Assembly: GCF_900100975.1 (NCBI RefSeq)
Contig: NZ_FNFX01000001.1
Coordinates: 127,820 to 191,819 of the forward strand
Length of the DNA stretch: 64,000 nucleotides
Origin: Methylophilus rhizosphaerae
GTDB taxonomy: Bacteria; Pseudomonadota; Gammaproteobacteria; Burkholderiales; Methylophilaceae
Direction of reading: 5' to 3'
Below are positions 9,916 to 18,722 of this stretch, piece after piece (position 1 is the first letter of the stretch; each line of letters starts with the position of its first letter). The position numbers were made by a program, and so were the translations under genes. The notes beneath the pieces are model-generated. The model was not told the DNA's origin, did not search any database, and saw only the letters and a program-made list of their open reading frames with translations.

Positions 9916-10125
9916 TTATTCTTCGATTCTGAAGCCGACTTTAATCGTGACTTGAAAATGTGCGACTTTGCCATCCGCAATATGCCCACGCGTTTCGACG
10001 ACCTCAAACCAGTTAAGGTGATGTAAGGTTTTTGCCGCACGTTCAATGGCCTTCTTAATGGCATCATCACTGCTGATGGGGGAAGACCCGACCAGTTCAA
10101 CAACTTTATAAATATGCTCTGACAT
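9916..10125 (-). CDS. Dodecin, flavin-binding storage protein
   Basis: 69 residues starting [15 protein letters not shown] and containing the family's central [13 protein letters not shown], whose Trp stacks on bound flavin. Dodecins form hollow dodecamers that sequester FMN, riboflavin or lumichrome. The start at 10125 is chosen over an upstream in-frame Met (10188) because it gives the standard dodecin N-terminus. It is the third gene after dszB2 and the cupin, 47 nt from the latter, followed by a terminator. Flavin buffering would suit the FMN-dependent chemistry implied by the reductase at 25.1 kb. Confidence 0.92.
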   Translation of the reverse strand: MSEHIYKVVELVGSSPISSDDAIKKAIERAAKTLHHLNWFEVVETRGHIADGKVAHFQVTIKVGFRIEE

Positions 10126-10172
10126 GGCTCTGTCCTTGATATGGTTGAAGGATTTGCTTGACTGCCAGTTGA

Positions 10173-10676
10173 TTATACTGGCTGCCAAACACGTCCGGGC
10201 GCATTCTGGTTAGGATTTCCCTCAATGCGGATCAGCTTGGCCGGGCCATCACGGCGTGGCGAATGAATTTCGTTTTCGTTGTAGACGCGGACATTGCCAG
10301 GCCTCAACTCAATAGAATCGCGCAGTTTAACGGTGCCGGGCTTGCCACCTGGCTCTGCGGGCTCAATCACATCCCAGCCATCCATGGTCGTCACGCCAGC
10401 CACCTGGCCATAAATGGCCCAGGAAACACCGTGATCATGTGGTTGTGTTTTTCTGGCTTCTTTAAACACGTGGCCCAGAATGGCAAAGCCTAAATCGGTA
10501 TCTTCGTACAGTACGCGACGTTGTGGTTGGGCATCATCCAGGTATTGCTGTGCGAATGCCTGATCGGACACCACGTCTTGCAGATAGACGCGTACACGCT
10601 CGCGGCCAGCCGGACCTTTGTCCTCCAGCAAAAAGGTGCGCACCTGCTGCGCGACCGAATCAATTGTAAAAGCCAT
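10173..10676 (-). CDS. Cysteine-dioxygenase-like cupin
   Basis: 167 residues from ATG 10676, which follows AGGAG. It is a single cupin domain with His80 and His82 (QPHDHGVS) and His138 (NENEIHSP), the three-histidine iron site of thiol dioxygenases such as cysteine dioxygenase. The likely reaction is O2-dependent oxidation of a thiol to a sulfinic acid, whose product type is just what a DszB-like desulfinase consumes. It lies 53 nt downstream of dszB2 in the same direction. The substrate is inferred, not read. Confidence 0.75.
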   Translation of the reverse strand: MAFTIDSVAQQVRTFLLEDKGPAGRERVRVYLQDVVSDQAFAQQYLDDAQPQRRVLYEDTDLGFAILGHVFKEARKTQPHDHGVSWAIYGQVAGVTTMDGWDVIEPAEPGGKPGTVKLRDSIELRPGNVRVYNENEIHSPRRDGPAKLIRIEGNPNQNAPGRVWQPV

Positions 10677-10729
10677 GCTTGCTCCTGAAAAAGAAAGATG
10701 GCACGTGCAAGACACGCGCCATCATGGTG

Positions 10730-11824
10730 TTAGGCAGCCAGTTTGCCGCCCTGTTCGTTAGCCAACAGTTGTTGTAAGGCCTGCTGGGCATCGGCCAGTG
10801 GTCTGGTATCAATCCAGGCATCAAAGTCAAAGTCACGGTCCAGAATGCCATAGGTGAGCAGGAAGTTTTTCTGCTGACGGAACAGCTCGATACGTTCTGC
10901 TGACAAGTCAGGGGCCAGTGATAAGTGGAAATCGTTGCGATAAGCAGCCGCAACGCCTTCTGCCGTACCTCCGGTCTCGCTTTGCAGGATTTCATGCACC
11001 CCTGCCAGGTTGGTTTTAGCCCACTCTGCCGCGCGCAGGGTTTGGGTTAAAAAGCGCACCACGATGTCGTAGTGGTTTTCCAGCAGGTAACGGTGCACGG
11101 TGATCGGGCGCGGTGTGCCGTTATTCACACGGAAACGTTTTTCCGGCAACGCATCCAGGTCAATTCCCACCACCAGCCCCTGGTCGCGGGCCCCATCCTG
11201 CGCAGCAGCGCCTTTGACATACACGGCATCGACTTTGCCTTCAAGCAAGGCATTGAAACTGGATTGCCAGCCACCATAGCGACGACCAGAAGCAGTGACT
11301 TCGTTTTGGCCGACTTCTACCAGGTGGATATCATCCAGCGTCAGGCCGACTGAATCCAACGCGCCTTTGTAACCATGCAGGCTGCTATGACGCGTGATGG
11401 TACGGCCACGCTTGTTTTCAATCACGTCTTTTGGGTTATAAGCTGGTAATGCCAGGCGTTTGCCTTTGAGGTCTTCCGGGCGGTGGATATTTGAATCCGG
11501 GCGCACAATAATCGATTGAGACTCCTCAATCCAGGTCAGGCCGATCAAACTGGTATCGGCGCCTTGTGCCTTGGCCGGGATCGCAAACAAATTGCCACCC
11601 TCGCGGATTAGCGTTTGCAGGCCGTGATCGTAATGGTGATGCCTGAAGTCAGCGCTATCGTCATCCTGCAAGGCACGCAGGCGCAGATTGTCTTTGGAAA
11701 ACTCCTCTTGCAGCCAGCCCAGCTTAAACGCAATACCGGACGCTGTTGGCACGCCACCCTGGCCGTTACCGGCACAACGGGTGAACCAAAGTGTATTGTC
11801 TGGAAGTTGTTGTTGGTTACTCAT
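10730..11824 (-). CDS. DszB-like cytoplasmic desulfinase-family protein, paralogue 2
   Basis: 364 residues without a signal peptide. The DszB-type triad is at Cys17 (LWFTRCAGN), His64 (HHHYDHGL) and Arg74 (IREGGNLFAI), again with a His-Arg distance of 10. Compared with paralogues 1 and 3 it has extra residues after the Cys and lacks the C-P-V-P sequence (it reads CAGNGQGG), so its pocket is probably different. ATG 11824 follows AAAGGAA. A sigma-54 promoter lies at 12004-12019, leaving an unusually long leader of ~169 nt. It is followed by the cupin and dodecin genes. Predicted role: desulfination of an organic sulfinate; substrate unknown. Confidence 0.76.
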   Translation of the reverse strand: MSNQQQLPDNTLWFTRCAGNGQGGVPTASGIAFKLGWLQEEFSKDNLRLRALQDDDSADFRHHHYDHGLQTLIREGGNLFAIPAKAQGADTSLIGLTWIEESQSIIVRPDSNIHRPEDLKGKRLALPAYNPKDVIENKRGRTITRHSSLHGYKGALDSVGLTLDDIHLVEVGQNEVTASGRRYGGWQSSFNALLEGKVDAVYVKGAAAQDGARDQGLVVGIDLDALPEKRFRVNNGTPRPITVHRYLLENHYDIVVRFLTQTLRAAEWAKTNLAGVHEILQSETGGTAEGVAAAYRNDFHLSLAPDLSAERIELFRQQKNFLLTYGILDRDFDFDAWIDTRPLADAQQALQQLLANEQGGKLAA

Positions 11825-12003
11825 AGCATATTCCTTTAGTAAGTAAAATTATTTTCATGGCAGGTCAAATACGTTGCATTTGCCATGTCAGCAGGTCACA
11901 CATGATGACCTCTGCGAACACACACAAGACCCAGCTGGGAAGCTGCTCCTGCAGGACATTCCATATCAAATCCTGGGCTTGTTTAACAGTTCACCTAATC
12001 TTT
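11825..12003 (-). promoter_or_regulatory. Long structured leader of dszB2
   Basis: The predicted transcript starts near 11993 and the ATG is at 11824. Within this leader are a bulged hairpin (CATGGC 11856-11861 with AAAT 11867-11870, pairing with ATTTGCCATG 11878-11887) and a dyad AGGTCA-N7-TGACCT (11893-11911). The other sigma-54 leaders of the island are only 23-37 nt. The structure may regulate translation or message stability, but it matches no riboswitch class I know. Confidence 0.35.
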
Positions 12004-12019
12004 TGCATAAAATATGCCA
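12004..12019 (-). promoter_or_regulatory. Sigma-54 promoter of dszB2-cupin-dodecin
   Basis: Minus-strand TGGCATATTTTATGCA has GG and GC exactly 10 nt apart and matches the -24/-12 consensus apart from the C after TGGCA and one T of the -12 box. It is one of the weaker of the five sites, but has an upstream dyad at 12115-12130. Confidence 0.6.
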
Positions 12020-12114
12020 AATGCAGAAAAATTAAATAAAACCTATAATTCAATTACTTACATAAATAAATCAACCCTGGCAGAAATACGAATGTCCGTG
12101 ATTAAGCAGCCGGG

Positions 12115-12130
12115 TGATGAGATGGCAACA
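12115..12130 (-). promoter_or_regulatory. Upstream activator site for dszB2 promoter (diverged)
   Basis: Minus-strand TGTTGCCATCTCATCA keeps the complete TGTTGC half and the terminal CA of the island consensus TGTTGC-N4-GCNRCA but differs at two fixed positions. It is 96 bp upstream of the -24 element. Confidence 0.4.
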
Positions 12131-12147
12131 GTGGATCGTTTATTTCA

Positions 12148-14001
12148 TCAAAGCTGCTCACCCGCCTCATATGCGTGATATAGCTCGGCATATTTGCCCT
12201 GCCGCTGTATCAGTTGTGCGTGCGGACCCAGTTCGGCCAATTCACCATGATGAATGACGGCAATCAGGTCAGCATCACGTATGGTGGCCAGGCGGTGCGC
12301 GATAATAATGGCGGTGCGGCCTTCGCATAAACGGCGCAGTGCGTGCTGGATACGACGCTCGGTTTGTATGTCGACTGCCGACGTCGCTTCATCGAGAATA
12401 AGGATGGTGGGATTGGCCAGGTACGCGCGCAGCAAGCAAATTAATTGACGCTGGCCGTGGCTGAGGTGTGAGCCCAAGGCCCCAACCTCGGTGTGATAGC
12501 CGTGCGGCAAGCGGCGGATTAAATCATCAATGCCCAGCTCAGCAGCGGCCTGCTCAAAGTCGGCCAGCGTGGCCTGAGGTTTGGCCAGATGCAGGTTATC
12601 GACAATGCTGCCACTAAACAGCACATTATCTTGCAGTACCACGCCGACATGTTGACGCAGGTTACGCTGGCTAAGCTGGCGGATATCAACCTGGTCTATC
12701 AGTACCTGCCCTTGCTGCACATCATAAAAGCGCGTCAGCAGCTGGATTAAGGTGCTTTTTCCGTGGCCGGTGGGGCCAACAATCGCCAGCACATGCCCGG
12801 CCGGGACGGTCAAATTGAGGTGTTTAATGACTGGTTTGGACTGGTCTGGCAAATAAGAGAAACTGACATTTTTAAACGCAACTGCACCCTGAATGACCGG
12901 CAAGGCAATCGCATCTGCCTGGTCTACAATTTCTGGCTTGGTATCCAGTAATAAAAATACACGCTGTGCCGAGGCAACCCCATTGGTATAGCGCTCCACC
13001 AGGTCGCCCAACTCTTGCAATGGCCCCAAAAACATATAGACATAAAACAGGCTGGCGGCAAATTGGCCCAGGGTAAGATGGCCCAGGGTGACTTCTTCAC
13101 CACCGGCGACCAAAAGCAGCATCAGGCCCAGTATGGTCAACACGCCAGTGAAATGCGTAAACCAGCCCGAGGCAATATTACTGCGTACCAGTGAGTGAAT
13201 AAAGGCATTCACCAGCGTGCGGTAGCGATGCAAATTGCTGTCTTCCTGCACGGTCTGCTTGATAATGCGCACCCCGGCTACCGTCTCTACCAGATGCGCA
13301 GTAAAGCGCGTGCGGTTTTCGGCCACACGGGCAAAATGCTGGCTCGAAAGTCTGCGAAACAGGGTGCTGGACAATATCAGCAAGGGAATCACCAGCGCCA
13401 GGTGGTAAAACAGCGTGGGTGATACCCACAGCAAAATACCCGCCGCCATGACAAACCTCAGCAAAGCAGAAAATATCTCTGGCGGCCCCTGTATCAGCAA
13501 GGGTTCCAGGGCATCAATATCCCTATCGATTCGGGAAATAATGCGACCGGATTTGGTGCGATCAAAATAAGCCACACTCAATTGCTGCACGTGGCTGAAC
13601 AGGTCTATACGCAACTGGTTCAAAATGCGGATAGCCGCCGTGCCGGAAAAATATTGCGACAGGCCAGCCAGCACAAAACGTGCGGCCCACATACCTGCCA
13701 GCCCGATCATGGCCAGGTTGATTACATGCCAATTAAGGCCAACCACAGTAGTACGGTCAGCCGCTGACTCATAGAGCAAACCAGCATCAATGGCCTGCTG
13801 AATAAAGTAAGGTCGCAAAAACACGAAACAGACCAGGGCCAACTCCAGCAACATGGCAATAAAAATATAGTTTCGTACAGGCTTGAGCAGTGGTAGCAGG
13901 CGCCCGAACATGTTCCTATTCAGCTGCTGTTTGGCCAGGGTTTCTTCGAGTTCGATATCGGACAATGCCCTGACATTCGGGTTACGTTCAGCGGCCATCA
14001 T
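12148..14001 (-). CDS. Heterodimeric ABC exporter, subunit B2 (MdlB/SmdB-like)
   Basis: 617 residues, a paralogue of the 2087-3928 product (shared N-terminus with DIELE, HGQRQL signature region). Membrane domain, then Walker A GPTGHGKST, degenerate signature LSHGQ and intact Walker B ILILDEATSAVD. It starts with two successive ATGs (14001, 13998) inside the end of the upstream subunit gene, a 14-nt overlap that implies coupled translation. With subunit A2 it should form one asymmetric exporter. Like pair 1, it is followed in the same direction by a sigma-54-driven dszB-like gene. Confidence 0.88.
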   Translation of the reverse strand: MMAAERNPNVRALSDIELEETLAKQQLNRNMFGRLLPLLKPVRNYIFIAMLLELALVCFVFLRPYFIQQAIDAGLLYESAADRTTVVGLNWHVINLAMIGLAGMWAARFVLAGLSQYFSGTAAIRILNQLRIDLFSHVQQLSVAYFDRTKSGRIISRIDRDIDALEPLLIQGPPEIFSALLRFVMAAGILLWVSPTLFYHLALVIPLLILSSTLFRRLSSQHFARVAENRTRFTAHLVETVAGVRIIKQTVQEDSNLHRYRTLVNAFIHSLVRSNIASGWFTHFTGVLTILGLMLLLVAGGEEVTLGHLTLGQFAASLFYVYMFLGPLQELGDLVERYTNGVASAQRVFLLLDTKPEIVDQADAIALPVIQGAVAFKNVSFSYLPDQSKPVIKHLNLTVPAGHVLAIVGPTGHGKSTLIQLLTRFYDVQQGQVLIDQVDIRQLSQRNLRQHVGVVLQDNVLFSGSIVDNLHLAKPQATLADFEQAAAELGIDDLIRRLPHGYHTEVGALGSHLSHGQRQLICLLRAYLANPTILILDEATSAVDIQTERRIQHALRRLCEGRTAIIIAHRLATIRDADLIAVIHHGELAELGPHAQLIQRQGKYAELYHAYEAGEQL

Positions 14002-15856
14002 CCAACCCCATCAATTCGCGGTATTGCGCATTATTCTGTACCAGAGACGAATGCGTATCTGACGCTACAATATGGCCATCTGCCAGAAAAAGCACTTTAT
14101 CTGCCAGCAAAATGGTCGATAGCTTGCTGGCGATTACCAGCACCGTTGTCGCCCTGTCTTGCGCTTTCAGCGCGCGGATATTGTTTAATACATTACGCTC
14201 GGTCACGGCGTCCAGTGCACTGGTGGCATCATCCAGCACAAGGATGCGTGGCTGCCCGAGCAAGGCACGCGCCAGGCATACACGCTGGCGCTGACCGCCG
14301 GACAAAGTCACGCCGCGGTCCCCAATACGGGTTTCCAGGCCATCACTCAAGCTCTCCAGCAATTCTGATGCACTGGCCATTTTTAATGCCCATGCCAGGT
14401 CTTCATCAGTCGCCTCCGGTGCCGCCAGCCGCATATTGGCCGCCAGGCTATCAGAGAACAAGAAAGCTTCCTGTGGCACGGTATGCACCTGTTTGCGCAA
14501 CTCGGCCAGTTGCAGGTCTTTCACATCCAGCCAATGGCCGTCATCCCCGGCAATCGCGACCCGGCCATGGGTGACTTCCGCCAGCCTGGGCACTAGGCCG
14601 GCCAGCGTGCTTTTACCTGAACCCGTGGTGCCTACCAGCGCCACAATCTCACCAGCGCCAATTTCAAACGTGCAATCGCTGAGTACCGGATTACCTCCTT
14701 CTGGCGGTAATACCGACACCTGCTCAAAACGCAGGGATAAAGGCCCCCCTGGTAAAGCTTGAGTGCCAGAGTGTATTTCTGGCTCGGCATCCAATAAATC
14801 CCAGATACGCGCTGCCGACGAGCGGGCATCGGCAAACACCTGTATCACCCGACCGACCCCCTCTACGCGGAAAACCAGCGTATTCACCATCAGCAAGGCG
14901 GCAATCAACTGCCCAAGATTCAGCGCCTGTGTGTACACCAGGTGACAGCCAAAACCCAGCACCCACACTTGCCCCAGGGCGACCACAAACTGCGGCAAAG
15001 GGATACGCGAGGTATAAAACGACAGGGCAGCAAACGCCTGCGCCATGAAGCGCTGCACCTGTTGCTCAAAACGCTTGATACGGCTGTCTTCGAGCGCAAA
15101 GGCCTTGATCACGCGTACGCCGTTAACGCCTTCTGTCAGGTCCTGGTTCACTGCATCGTAGGCTTCGCCCACCGCCCGATCAAGTTTAACCAGGTGTTCG
15201 GTTTGCAACAGCAAAATGCCAAAGCCCAGCAAACACAGCAGCAGTGGCACCACGCCTAGCCAGAAGTGATACCAGAATAAAAAGCCCATGGCCGCGCTGA
15301 CCACCAGTGAGGTATCGACCACCTGGCGCCAAAAGCTGATGAGTGCATCCCGCAGCTTGTCAGAATCGCGCGTAGTACGCGTCACCAGTTCGCCTGCTCC
15401 GTGTTGCCAGTGGTAGCTTTGGTCCAGTCGCTGCACCTGAATCAGGATACGCTCACGCAAATGGCCAATCAGGTTCTGCTGGATAACCAGTGATAGCCAG
15501 CCGACAAAATACAAGATTGCAGCACGCGCCAGCGCAATGCCGACAATGATCAGTAGCCAGTGCCAGGCCACTTCGCTATCCAGGGTGCCAGTGACCGTGC
15601 GCACGATGGCTTTGCCATGCTGCACATCATCAATGGCACGCGCAATCAACCCTTGCTGTAGCGCCAGCATGACATTCGCTGCCGCAAACAGGCCGGTACA
15701 AATCCAGAACCTGACTGGTGTTCTGCTATATAGCAGCAGGCAGCGCATCAATGGGTAATCGCGCAGGTTAAATGCCATCAAAGCAGGCCAGCGACGCTTG
15801 CCTGGCTGCGTGAATACAGGTTTTTCTTCAAGGGAGGCTTCAGTCAATCGATTCAA
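13988..15856 (-). CDS. Heterodimeric ABC exporter, subunit A2 (MdlA/SmdA-like)
   Basis: 622 residues, paralogous to the 250-2094 product. Membrane domain, then Walker A GTTGSGKST, normal signature LSGGQRQR and a Walker B (ILVLDDATSALD) with Asp in place of the catalytic Glu. As in pair 1, this degenerate Walker B complements the degenerate signature of the partner. The frame opens with TTG at 15856, which gives an N-terminus of the same length class as A1; internal ATG starts would remove residues upstream of the first helix. It lies 90 nt after the second permease gene, across an 8-bp dyad, so it may or may not belong to that operon. Confidence 0.86.
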   Translation of the reverse strand: MNRLTEASLEEKPVFTQPGKRRWPALMAFNLRDYPLMRCLLLYSRTPVRFWICTGLFAAANVMLALQQGLIARAIDDVQHGKAIVRTVTGTLDSEVAWHWLLIIVGIALARAAILYFVGWLSLVIQQNLIGHLRERILIQVQRLDQSYHWQHGAGELVTRTTRDSDKLRDALISFWRQVVDTSLVVSAAMGFLFWYHFWLGVVPLLLCLLGFGILLLQTEHLVKLDRAVGEAYDAVNQDLTEGVNGVRVIKAFALEDSRIKRFEQQVQRFMAQAFAALSFYTSRIPLPQFVVALGQVWVLGFGCHLVYTQALNLGQLIAALLMVNTLVFRVEGVGRVIQVFADARSSAARIWDLLDAEPEIHSGTQALPGGPLSLRFEQVSVLPPEGGNPVLSDCTFEIGAGEIVALVGTTGSGKSTLAGLVPRLAEVTHGRVAIAGDDGHWLDVKDLQLAELRKQVHTVPQEAFLFSDSLAANMRLAAPEATDEDLAWALKMASASELLESLSDGLETRIGDRGVTLSGGQRQRVCLARALLGQPRILVLDDATSALDAVTERNVLNNIRALKAQDRATTVLVIASKLSTILLADKVLFLADGHIVASDTHSSLVQNNAQYRELMGLDDGR

Positions 15857-15946
15857 CTTCTATCTAGTATTCACCTTACCGCAAAGTGGTACAGCGTTTA
15901 GCGGTAAGTCTATGTAGGTTTATTGGGATGGCAGGCAACAGCTGGC

Positions 15947-16720
15947 TTAGCCCACTTGCCGCCACTTGAACAGGTGGGCACTCGCCAGCTTGATCAGCAA
16001 GGACATCAGGTACCCCAGCACACCAATGACAAACGTCACGATAATCAGGATATCCATGCGCGAGGCTTCCTGCGCGTTCATCATTAAATTGCCCAGGCCT
16101 GCGCCGGCAGTGAATAGCAGCTCGCTACCGATGGTGGATAGCCAGGCAAACGCCAGTGCCAGTGAAAAGCCGGTAAATACCTGCGGCAAGGCGGCTGGCA
16201 AAGTGATGCGGCGATAGATTTGCCAGCGGCTCAATCGATAGACCTGCCCGACTTCCCGAAACTTGCTATCCACCTGCAACATGCCTTCAAAGGTGGATAG
16301 CACCACCGGGTAAAACGCCGACAGGCTGACGACGATCAGCTTTGAGGTATCGCCATTACCAAACCACAAGGCGAACAAGGGCACCAGGCCTAATAAAGGC
16401 ACCTGGCGGATCGCATGGTAAACCGGCGTAATCAGGATATTGGCTGTGCGCGACACAGCCACCAGTGAGCCAATAAGGAAACCGGCACTTGCGCCCAGCA
16501 ACAGGCCGGTGAGCGCACGCTGCACACTGGCCTGCACATTGACCAGCAACTCGCCACTGCGACTGAGCTCAACCACGCCCGCCCAGATCTGCCCCAATGA
16601 AGCAAAAGCATAAGCATGATTGGCATCCAGGCGCGACATCGCATCCCAGGCCAGAATAACTAATATCGGCAATACCCAGCCACGCCAGTCGGGGATCCAT
16701 TTATAAAAAGAATTTTGCAT
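15947..16720 (-). CDS. Sulfonate/taurine-type ABC permease 2 (SsuC/TauC-like)
   Basis: 257 residues, multi-spanning inner-membrane protein with the binding-protein-dependent permease (EAA) loop in the form ITLPAALPQVFTGFSLALAF. It closely resembles SsuC/TauC/NrtB permeases. It is preceded, 37 nt away, by a second, different permease of the same family; only one ATPase (19580-20449) and one periplasmic binding protein (20684-21757) are present, so the two permeases may form a heterodimer or serve two binding proteins. The specific substrate is not visible. Confidence 0.85.
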   Translation of the reverse strand: MQNSFYKWIPDWRGWVLPILVILAWDAMSRLDANHAYAFASLGQIWAGVVELSRSGELLVNVQASVQRALTGLLLGASAGFLIGSLVAVSRTANILITPVYHAIRQVPLLGLVPLFALWFGNGDTSKLIVVSLSAFYPVVLSTFEGMLQVDSKFREVGQVYRLSRWQIYRRITLPAALPQVFTGFSLALAFAWLSTIGSELLFTAGAGLGNLMMNAQEASRMDILIIVTFVIGVLGYLMSLLIKLASAHLFKWRQVG

Positions 16721-16757
16721 GCGGATGTCTATCTACTTATTTGCTGTGAATGGATGA

Positions 16758-17525
16758 CTATGCTTTTACCGCGGGCTGCCAGGGAATCAGGCGGATCTCG
16801 GCCCACTTAAAGATTTTGTCTATGCTAAAACCAACCAGGCCGGTGATGACGACACCAACCATGACTATATCCAGGCGGAACATTTCGCGCCCTAATTGCA
16901 TCATTTGGCCGATGCCGCTATCGGCGGCCAGCAATTCCGCCGCGACCAGGATAGTCCAGGAGCGTGAAAAGGCGATCCTGAGCCCGGTGAAGACCGGTGG
17001 CGTAATGGCCGGAATAATCAGCTTGCGATACAGCGTCGTTTTGGGCAGGTGATAAATACGCGCGACTTCAAAATAGTTGCGGGATACCCCCTTGGTCGCA
17101 TCATAGGCCGCCAAAGCCACGGTCAGGAAAGCTGCCTTGACCACGATAATGACCTTGAAACTCTCATCTACGCCCAGTAACAGAATCAGGATAGGAATCA
17201 AGGCGATGGTAGGTACCTGACGCAACCCCTGGAACGTGGGCAGTACAAACGCTTCCACCCGCGGTGAAATGGCCATCCAGATACCAAACAGCACGCCAGT
17301 CACGGCGCCTGTGCCAAAGCCGATCAATAGCCGCAAGAAGCTGGTTTTGAGGTGCAACGCCAGCTCGCCACTAGCTACCAGTTCCTGCAATGTCGCCAGC
17401 ACCGCAGCCGGCGAGACCAGCACATCGTCAGAATACCAGCCGGCTGCAGTTGCCCACCACCAGACCACCAGTAACAGCAGCGGTGATATCAGGAAAGGAA
17501 GGAATCGTTTCCAATCACGTGTCAT
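16758..17525 (-). CDS. Sulfonate/taurine-type ABC permease 1 (SsuC/TauC-like)
   Basis: 255 residues, same family as the next gene, with several membrane helices and the EAA-loop sequence LIIPAITPPVFTGLRIAFSR. Begins 21 nt after exbD, in the same run as ssuB-tonB-exbB-exbD. It is an inner-membrane channel subunit for import of an organosulfur-type anion; the sequence does not reveal which one. Confidence 0.85.
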   Translation of the reverse strand: MTRDWKRFLPFLISPLLLLVVWWWATAAGWYSDDVLVSPAAVLATLQELVASGELALHLKTSFLRLLIGFGTGAVTGVLFGIWMAISPRVEAFVLPTFQGLRQVPTIALIPILILLLGVDESFKVIIVVKAAFLTVALAAYDATKGVSRNYFEVARIYHLPKTTLYRKLIIPAITPPVFTGLRIAFSRSWTILVAAELLAADSGIGQMMQLGREMFRLDIVMVGVVITGLVGFSIDKIFKWAEIRLIPWQPAVKA

Positions 17526-17546
17526 GAATTATTGCCCTTATACTTG

Positions 17547-17951
17547 CTACTCACCCTGCGTCAGCACCGCCACCCGCGTAATGCCGGCCCGTTCTATCGC
17601 CGCCATCACTTTGGCCACCTTGCCATAATTGACAGCTTCATCAGAACTCAGGTGCAAAGTTACATCCGGGTTATGGTCATGCAATTGCTTGAGCGCAGGC
17701 TCTATCTTTTCCAGGGGATATTCCTCACGGTCAATAAACAGCTTGCCCGCCGCATCCACTGACACCGTGACCGGTTTTTTCGGCTCAGGTGCCTTGGTGG
17801 CTGCAGTCTTGGGCAGGTTGACCTGGATCGCATTGTTCATCAATGGCGCGGTGACAATAAAAGCCACCAGCAGTACCAGCATGACATCAACCAGGGGCGT
17901 GACATTGATTTCACTCAGTACATCATCTTCAGCACTTGTTGAAATAGCCAT
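17547..17951 (-). CDS. exbD: ExbD, TonB energy-transduction subunit
   Basis: 134 residues: short N-terminus, one membrane helix with the essential Asp (LVDVMLVLLVAFIV) and a periplasmic domain. It uses proton-motive force with ExbB to power TonB. Its start overlaps the exbB stop by one base (TAATG). The set is located within a sulfur ABC importer operon, which suggests dedicated service to a receptor for the same nutrient. Confidence 0.92.
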   Translation of the reverse strand: MAISTSAEDDVLSEINVTPLVDVMLVLLVAFIVTAPLMNNAIQVNLPKTAATKAPEPKKPVTVSVDAAGKLFIDREEYPLEKIEPALKQLHDHNPDVTLHLSSDEAVNYGKVAKVMAAIERAGITRVAVLTQGE

Positions 17952-18694
17952 TATGCAGTTGCTCCTTTGAGGTTACGCACCACTGCAGACGTCCCAGAGG
18001 CAACGAACTCGCCCGGCCTGGTCGCATCGGTTGCTTTTCTGAATGTCACGCGGCGGGAAACTTTAATCAGGTCTTCGGCAAAATCATCCAGGTTATTACT
18101 ACTTGTCTTTAAGCGACGCAGGAAGAAGTTGTAAGCCAGCACGGCAGGGACCGCTACGGCAATACCAATGGCAGTGGCGACCAGTGCTTCACCAATCGGG
18201 CCAGCAACAGCTTCCAGGCTGGCGGTGCCCAGTTTACTGATGTCAGTCAGCGCATGCATGATGCCCCATACCGTGCCCAGCAAGCCGACAAACGGCGCGG
18301 TACTACCGATACTGGCCAAAACGACCAGGCCAGCTTCGCGCAAGACTTTTTCTTTCTGGATTTGCTGGCGTAAGGCCCGCTCCAGCACTTCCTGGCGGTC
18401 ACCGCTATGACGCAAGTCATCCGCGGATTCGGCATCCAGGTCTTTCAGCGTTTCAAAGCCGATCTGGGCAACGCGGTAAGCAGGGCCATTATGCCCTTCC
18501 AACGTCGCAGCTTCCTGCAGGCTCTTGGCGCCCCAGAAGGCTGCCCTGAATTTGACGTTCTGCTTTCTGATCAGCCAGACCTGGAAAGACTTGGCCAGGA
18601 TAATTGTCCAGGTGACACCAGATGCCACCAGTAAAGTAATCAATACACCAAGCACCACAGGGGATGCACTTTGATAGGTTTCCAAACTAAACAT
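17951..18694 (-). CDS. exbB: ExbB, MotA/TolQ/ExbB proton channel subunit
   Basis: 247 residues with an N-terminal helix, a cytoplasmic loop and two C-terminal helices containing the conserved ASIGSTAPFVGLLGTVWGIM sequence of the family. ATG 18694 follows AAGGAA. It forms the proton channel with ExbD that energises TonB. It lies 28 nt after tonB. Confidence 0.93.
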   Translation of the reverse strand: MFSLETYQSASPVVLGVLITLLVASGVTWTIILAKSFQVWLIRKQNVKFRAAFWGAKSLQEAATLEGHNGPAYRVAQIGFETLKDLDAESADDLRHSGDRQEVLERALRQQIQKEKVLREAGLVVLASIGSTAPFVGLLGTVWGIMHALTDISKLGTASLEAVAGPIGEALVATAIGIAVAVPAVLAYNFFLRRLKTSSNNLDDFAEDLIKVSRRVTFRKATDATRPGEFVASGTSAVVRNLKGATA

Positions 18695-18722
18695 GTTATT
18701 TCCTTCTCTTCAAATTAAAAAA

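Noticed and set aside
11896-11964. 22-codon minus-strand frame with two Cys in the dszB2 leader
   Set aside because: No ribosome-binding site and no terminator-antiterminator structure; too little to call a leader peptide.
15857-15946. A sixth sigma-54 promoter in front of exporter A2
   Set aside because: No GG-N10-GC element is present; only an 8-bp dyad (CTTACCGC/GCGGTAAG) is seen.
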